Below are positions 3,728 through 5,331 of a DNA stretch of 5,331 nucleotides, in pieces; the first letter of the stretch is position 1; every line of letters begins with the position of its first letter. The stretch spans positions 1 to 5,331 of the forward strand of contig JAFLCR010000159.1 of NCBI GenBank assembly GCA_017302755.1. The letters run 5' to 3'. The position numbers and the translations under genes are program-made. The notes under the pieces are model-generated. The model searched no databases. It was not told the origin of the DNA and saw only the letters and a program-made list of their open reading frames with translations. The stretch comes from Alphaproteobacteria bacterium (lineage in GTDB: Bacteria; Pseudomonadota; Alphaproteobacteria; Rickettsiales; JAFLCR01).

Positions 3728-4129
3728 TTACAGGAGGCCGAGGGCGCGCAGTTTGCTGGGGAGAGAATCATCCTCGGCGCCGGAGGGAAGGTCGGGGGGC
3801 GCGTCCTTCTCCTCCAGGTAGCGCCAGCCCTGGAACGGGCGGCGGGGGCGCATCTCGACCGTGATCATCTGCTTGTCGTAGACCAGGCCGCAATGAGGAA
3901 TGCCATCGCGTTCCATGGGGCGAAGCTCCAGCAGTTTCTGGCGGGCGACGACGTGGCCGCCGATGACCCAGTAGATGGAGCCACCGTCCAGCAGTTCCGC
4001 CGCGCGTTTGGGGGTTTGGCGGGTGATGTGAATCAGCTCGGGCACAACCTTCAGACGCTTTTTCTGCCAGCTTGCAAGGTCGGCGAGGCTTTCGGGGCCG
4101 ACGGAGAGTTTGATGAGGTGCAGGGTCAT
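3728..4129 (-). CDS. DUF1489 family protein
   Basis: This is a 133-aa protein read from ATG at 4129 down to TAA at 3728. The start MTLHLIKLSVGPESLADLAS, the central YWVIGGHVVARQKLLEL, and the later RPMERDGIPHCGLVYD and WRYLEEKDAPPD agree with the DUF1489 family, small proteins found mainly in alphaproteobacteria and of unknown function. No signal peptide or membrane segment is evident. It lies 35 bases downstream of gluQRS on the same strand and is probably cotranscribed; the ribosome binding site is weak. Its stop is two bases from the 27-bp inverted repeat. Overlapping frames on both strands here are GC-rich shadows. Confidence 0.85.
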   Translation of the reverse strand: MTLHLIKLSVGPESLADLASWQKKRLKVVPELIHITRQTPKRAAELLDGGSIYWVIGGHVVARQKLLELRPMERDGIPHCGLVYDKQMITVEMRPRRPFQGWRYLEEKDAPPDLPSGAEDDSLPSKLRALGLL

Positions 4130-4164
4130 GGCGATAAGATAGGTCGTGGAATGCGCCTCTGCAA

Positions 4165-5007
4165 CTAGGCGGGAAAGCCAAGCATGGCGCGTATTTCACC
4201 GGGGTCGACTCCCCTGCTGCGCAGGTCAGCCAGTGTTTCGCTGCCTTTGCTTTTGGAAAGTTTCTCTCCGCTTTCAGTGATCAGTGCGTGGTGGTGGTAA
4301 CGCGGCGCGGGAAGCCCTAACAGATGTTGCAGAAGCACGTGCAGATCGGTCGCGGCTTCGAGATCCGCACCGCGCACCACATGGGTGATGCCTTGCAGGG
4401 CGTCATCCACCACCACGGAGAGGTGATAGCTCGCCGGCGTGTCCTTGCGAATGAGCACGGCATCGCCCCAGCGGGCGGGATCGGCGGTGACGTTTTCTTC
4501 CTGCCTGGAGGATGGATGGAAGCGGCGGTAGGAAAGCGCGGGCGCGCCATCCAGCGCTTTTTCCATGGCCAGGCGCCAGGAGTGCGGTTCACCATCCACG
4601 ATCCGCATGGCGATGGCCGTTGGCGTCAGGCGCGCGCAGGTGCCGGGGTAGATTGGCGCGCCGTCCGGGTCTTTCGCCCCGCTCGCGGCGGCAATTTCCG
4701 CACGCGTGCAGAAGCAGGGGTAGAGGAGATTCTGCACCTTCAACCGCTCCCGCGCCGCGGCGTAGTCACTCCAGTGCTGCGATTGGATACGCACCGGTTT
4801 CTCCCAGGCAAGGCCGAGCCAAGCGAGGTCGTCCAAGCAAGCCTGCGTCAGTTCCGGAGTGCAGCGCACGGTGTCGATGTCTTCCAGGCGCAGCAGGAAA
4901 CGGCCGCCGAGCTTCCCCGCAAGATCGGCATTCAGCAGGGCGGAATAGGCATGGCCCAGGTGCAAACGGCCGTTGGGGCTTGGCGCAAAACGGAAGACGG
5001 GCTGCAT
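4165..5007 (-). CDS. gluQ: Glutamyl-Q tRNA(Asp) synthetase
   Basis: This is a 280-aa protein from ATG 5007 to TAG 4165. It is a truncated relative of glutamyl-tRNA synthetase lacking the anticodon-binding domain. FRFAPSPNGRLHLGHA holds the HIGH-type motif (HLGH, 16-19), LLRLEDIDTVR holds the substrate-site acidic residues, and EKLSKSKG holds the KMSKS-type motif (KLSKS, 249-253). CFC (C98, C100) with YPGTC (Y120, C124) gives the zinc site of GluQRS. The enzyme activates glutamate with ATP and attaches it to queuosine at position 34 of tRNA(Asp). The KLSKS, length and zinc set separate it from true GluRS. It leads a probable two-gene unit with the DUF1489 gene. The start has only a weak ribosome binding site, but the protein begins at the expected place for the family. 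Confidence 0.95.
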   Translation of the reverse strand: MQPVFRFAPSPNGRLHLGHAYSALLNADLAGKLGGRFLLRLEDIDTVRCTPELTQACLDDLAWLGLAWEKPVRIQSQHWSDYAAARERLKVQNLLYPCFCTRAEIAAASGAKDPDGAPIYPGTCARLTPTAIAMRIVDGEPHSWRLAMEKALDGAPALSYRRFHPSSRQEENVTADPARWGDAVLIRKDTPASYHLSVVVDDALQGITHVVRGADLEAATDLHVLLQHLLGLPAPRYHHHALITESGEKLSKSKGSETLADLRSRGVDPGEIRAMLGFPA

Positions 5008-5307
5008 GCAATCACGTGGATTTCAGATAATCACCACTTAGAATAATTACTTCGCTTGCTTTTGAAAGCCGGATTTATGTGCGGCGCAGCACGAAAATTG
5101 GAGAAATTTTTTTGTTGGCGGGAAACCATTCGTTAACCGCGCATTGAACCATTTATGCAAATAAGCCTCTGTTTGCCAGTTATTATGCTTACCATGCTTT
5201 GGCTGCATTTTCCTAAAAACCGTCTATGATGTCGCTCCCCTCGCCGCTTGCGATGCGCTAGAATTAAGAATTGAGGCGGCACAGCAAAATATCCAAGGTG
5301 TATCGGG
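5008..5307. other. Intergenic region between divergent genes
   Basis: About 300 bases without a convincing gene. It is AT-richer than the neighbouring coding DNA and must hold promoters for gluQRS (minus) and for the gene starting at 5308 (plus). I see a T-run at 5107-5113 with only weak flanking dyads, a CtrA-like box at 5133-5147, and -10-like TATTAT (5181-5186) and TATGAT (5225-5230) sites without a good -35. No tRNA, terminator or long repeat was recognised. Confidence 0.6.
5133..5147. promoter_or_regulatory. CtrA-like binding site
   Basis: TTAA (5133-5136), seven bases, then TTGA (5144-5147) matches the alphaproteobacterial CtrA box TTAA-N7-TTAA in seven of eight fixed positions. It lies about 160 bases upstream of the probable start at 5308 and 126 bases upstream of gluQRS. 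A single near-match in AT-rich DNA can arise by chance. Confidence 0.3.
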
Positions 5308-5331
5308 ATGCCCGATTCAAGGCGCTTCTTT
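5308..5331 (+). CDS. Start of an unidentified protein-coding gene, partial
   Basis: ATG 5308 opens a frame that runs off the window end (MPDSRRFF). AAGGTG at 5295-5300 with seven-base spacing is a reasonable ribosome binding site, and the plus-strand gap upstream is of promoter size. Eight residues are too few to name a family. The call rests on start context and position. Confidence 0.5.

Noticed and set aside
4324..5046. Long plus-strand ORFs opposite gluQRS
   Set aside because: They are GC-rich shadows of the clearly identified synthetase, rich in Arg, Gly and Ala, with no family resemblance.
5079..5113. GTGC/GCAC hairpin plus T7 run as a terminator
   Set aside because: The stem is only four pairs and the T-run begins about 14 bases after it, too far for an intrinsic terminator.

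Overview
The window looks like a stretch of alphaproteobacterial chromosome with a small, horizontally acquired-looking retron cassette in it. The lineage is inferred from the GC-rich flanks, a methylcrotonoyl-CoA carboxylase-type gene, a DUF1489 gene, GluQRS, the intergenic palindromes and a CtrA-like box. I cannot name the genus.

Layout. 1-207 is the 3' end of a carboxyltransferase gene (mccB-like). 208-433 is AT-richer intergenic DNA with a promoter-like site, an intrinsic-terminator-like hairpin and a perfect 12-bp dyad. 434-691 is bounded by a pair of complementary arms with the properties of retron a1/a2 repeats, and I read it as the msr-msd non-coding RNA. Inside that RNA, behind a strong Shine-Dalgarno, is an intact 45-codon ORF (536-673) for a highly basic, hydrophobic toxin-like peptide. 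A small XRE-type HTH gene (704-1027) and an overlapping retron reverse transcriptase (999-1922) follow. 1973-2503 is a MarR-type regulator with its likely operator. 2504-2640 is a cluster of palindromes. 2668-3060 (DUF1398) and 3060-3635 (tag) overlap by one base. A perfect 27-bp inverted repeat separates tag from the convergent pair gluQRS (4165-5007) and a DUF1489 gene (3728-4129), both on the minus strand. 5008-5307 is non-coding with a CtrA-like box, and a new plus-strand gene probably begins at 5308.

How the genes may work together. The best candidate for an undescribed or little-described system is the retron. Its RNA appears to be both the reverse-transcription template and the mRNA of a small toxin-like peptide. 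The predicted msd hairpin (about 610-675) ends on the peptide's stop codon, so the msDNA would be antisense to the last third to half of that mRNA. This suggests that reverse transcription restrains the peptide, either by consuming the template or by antisense pairing, and that inhibiting the RT would release it, as in a defence toxin-antitoxin unit. The HTH protein would be an autoregulator or a further antitoxin component. The RNA fold and repeats were found by eye and the mechanism is inference. HTH-only retrons are a recognised class as far as I recall, so novelty needs a literature and database check.
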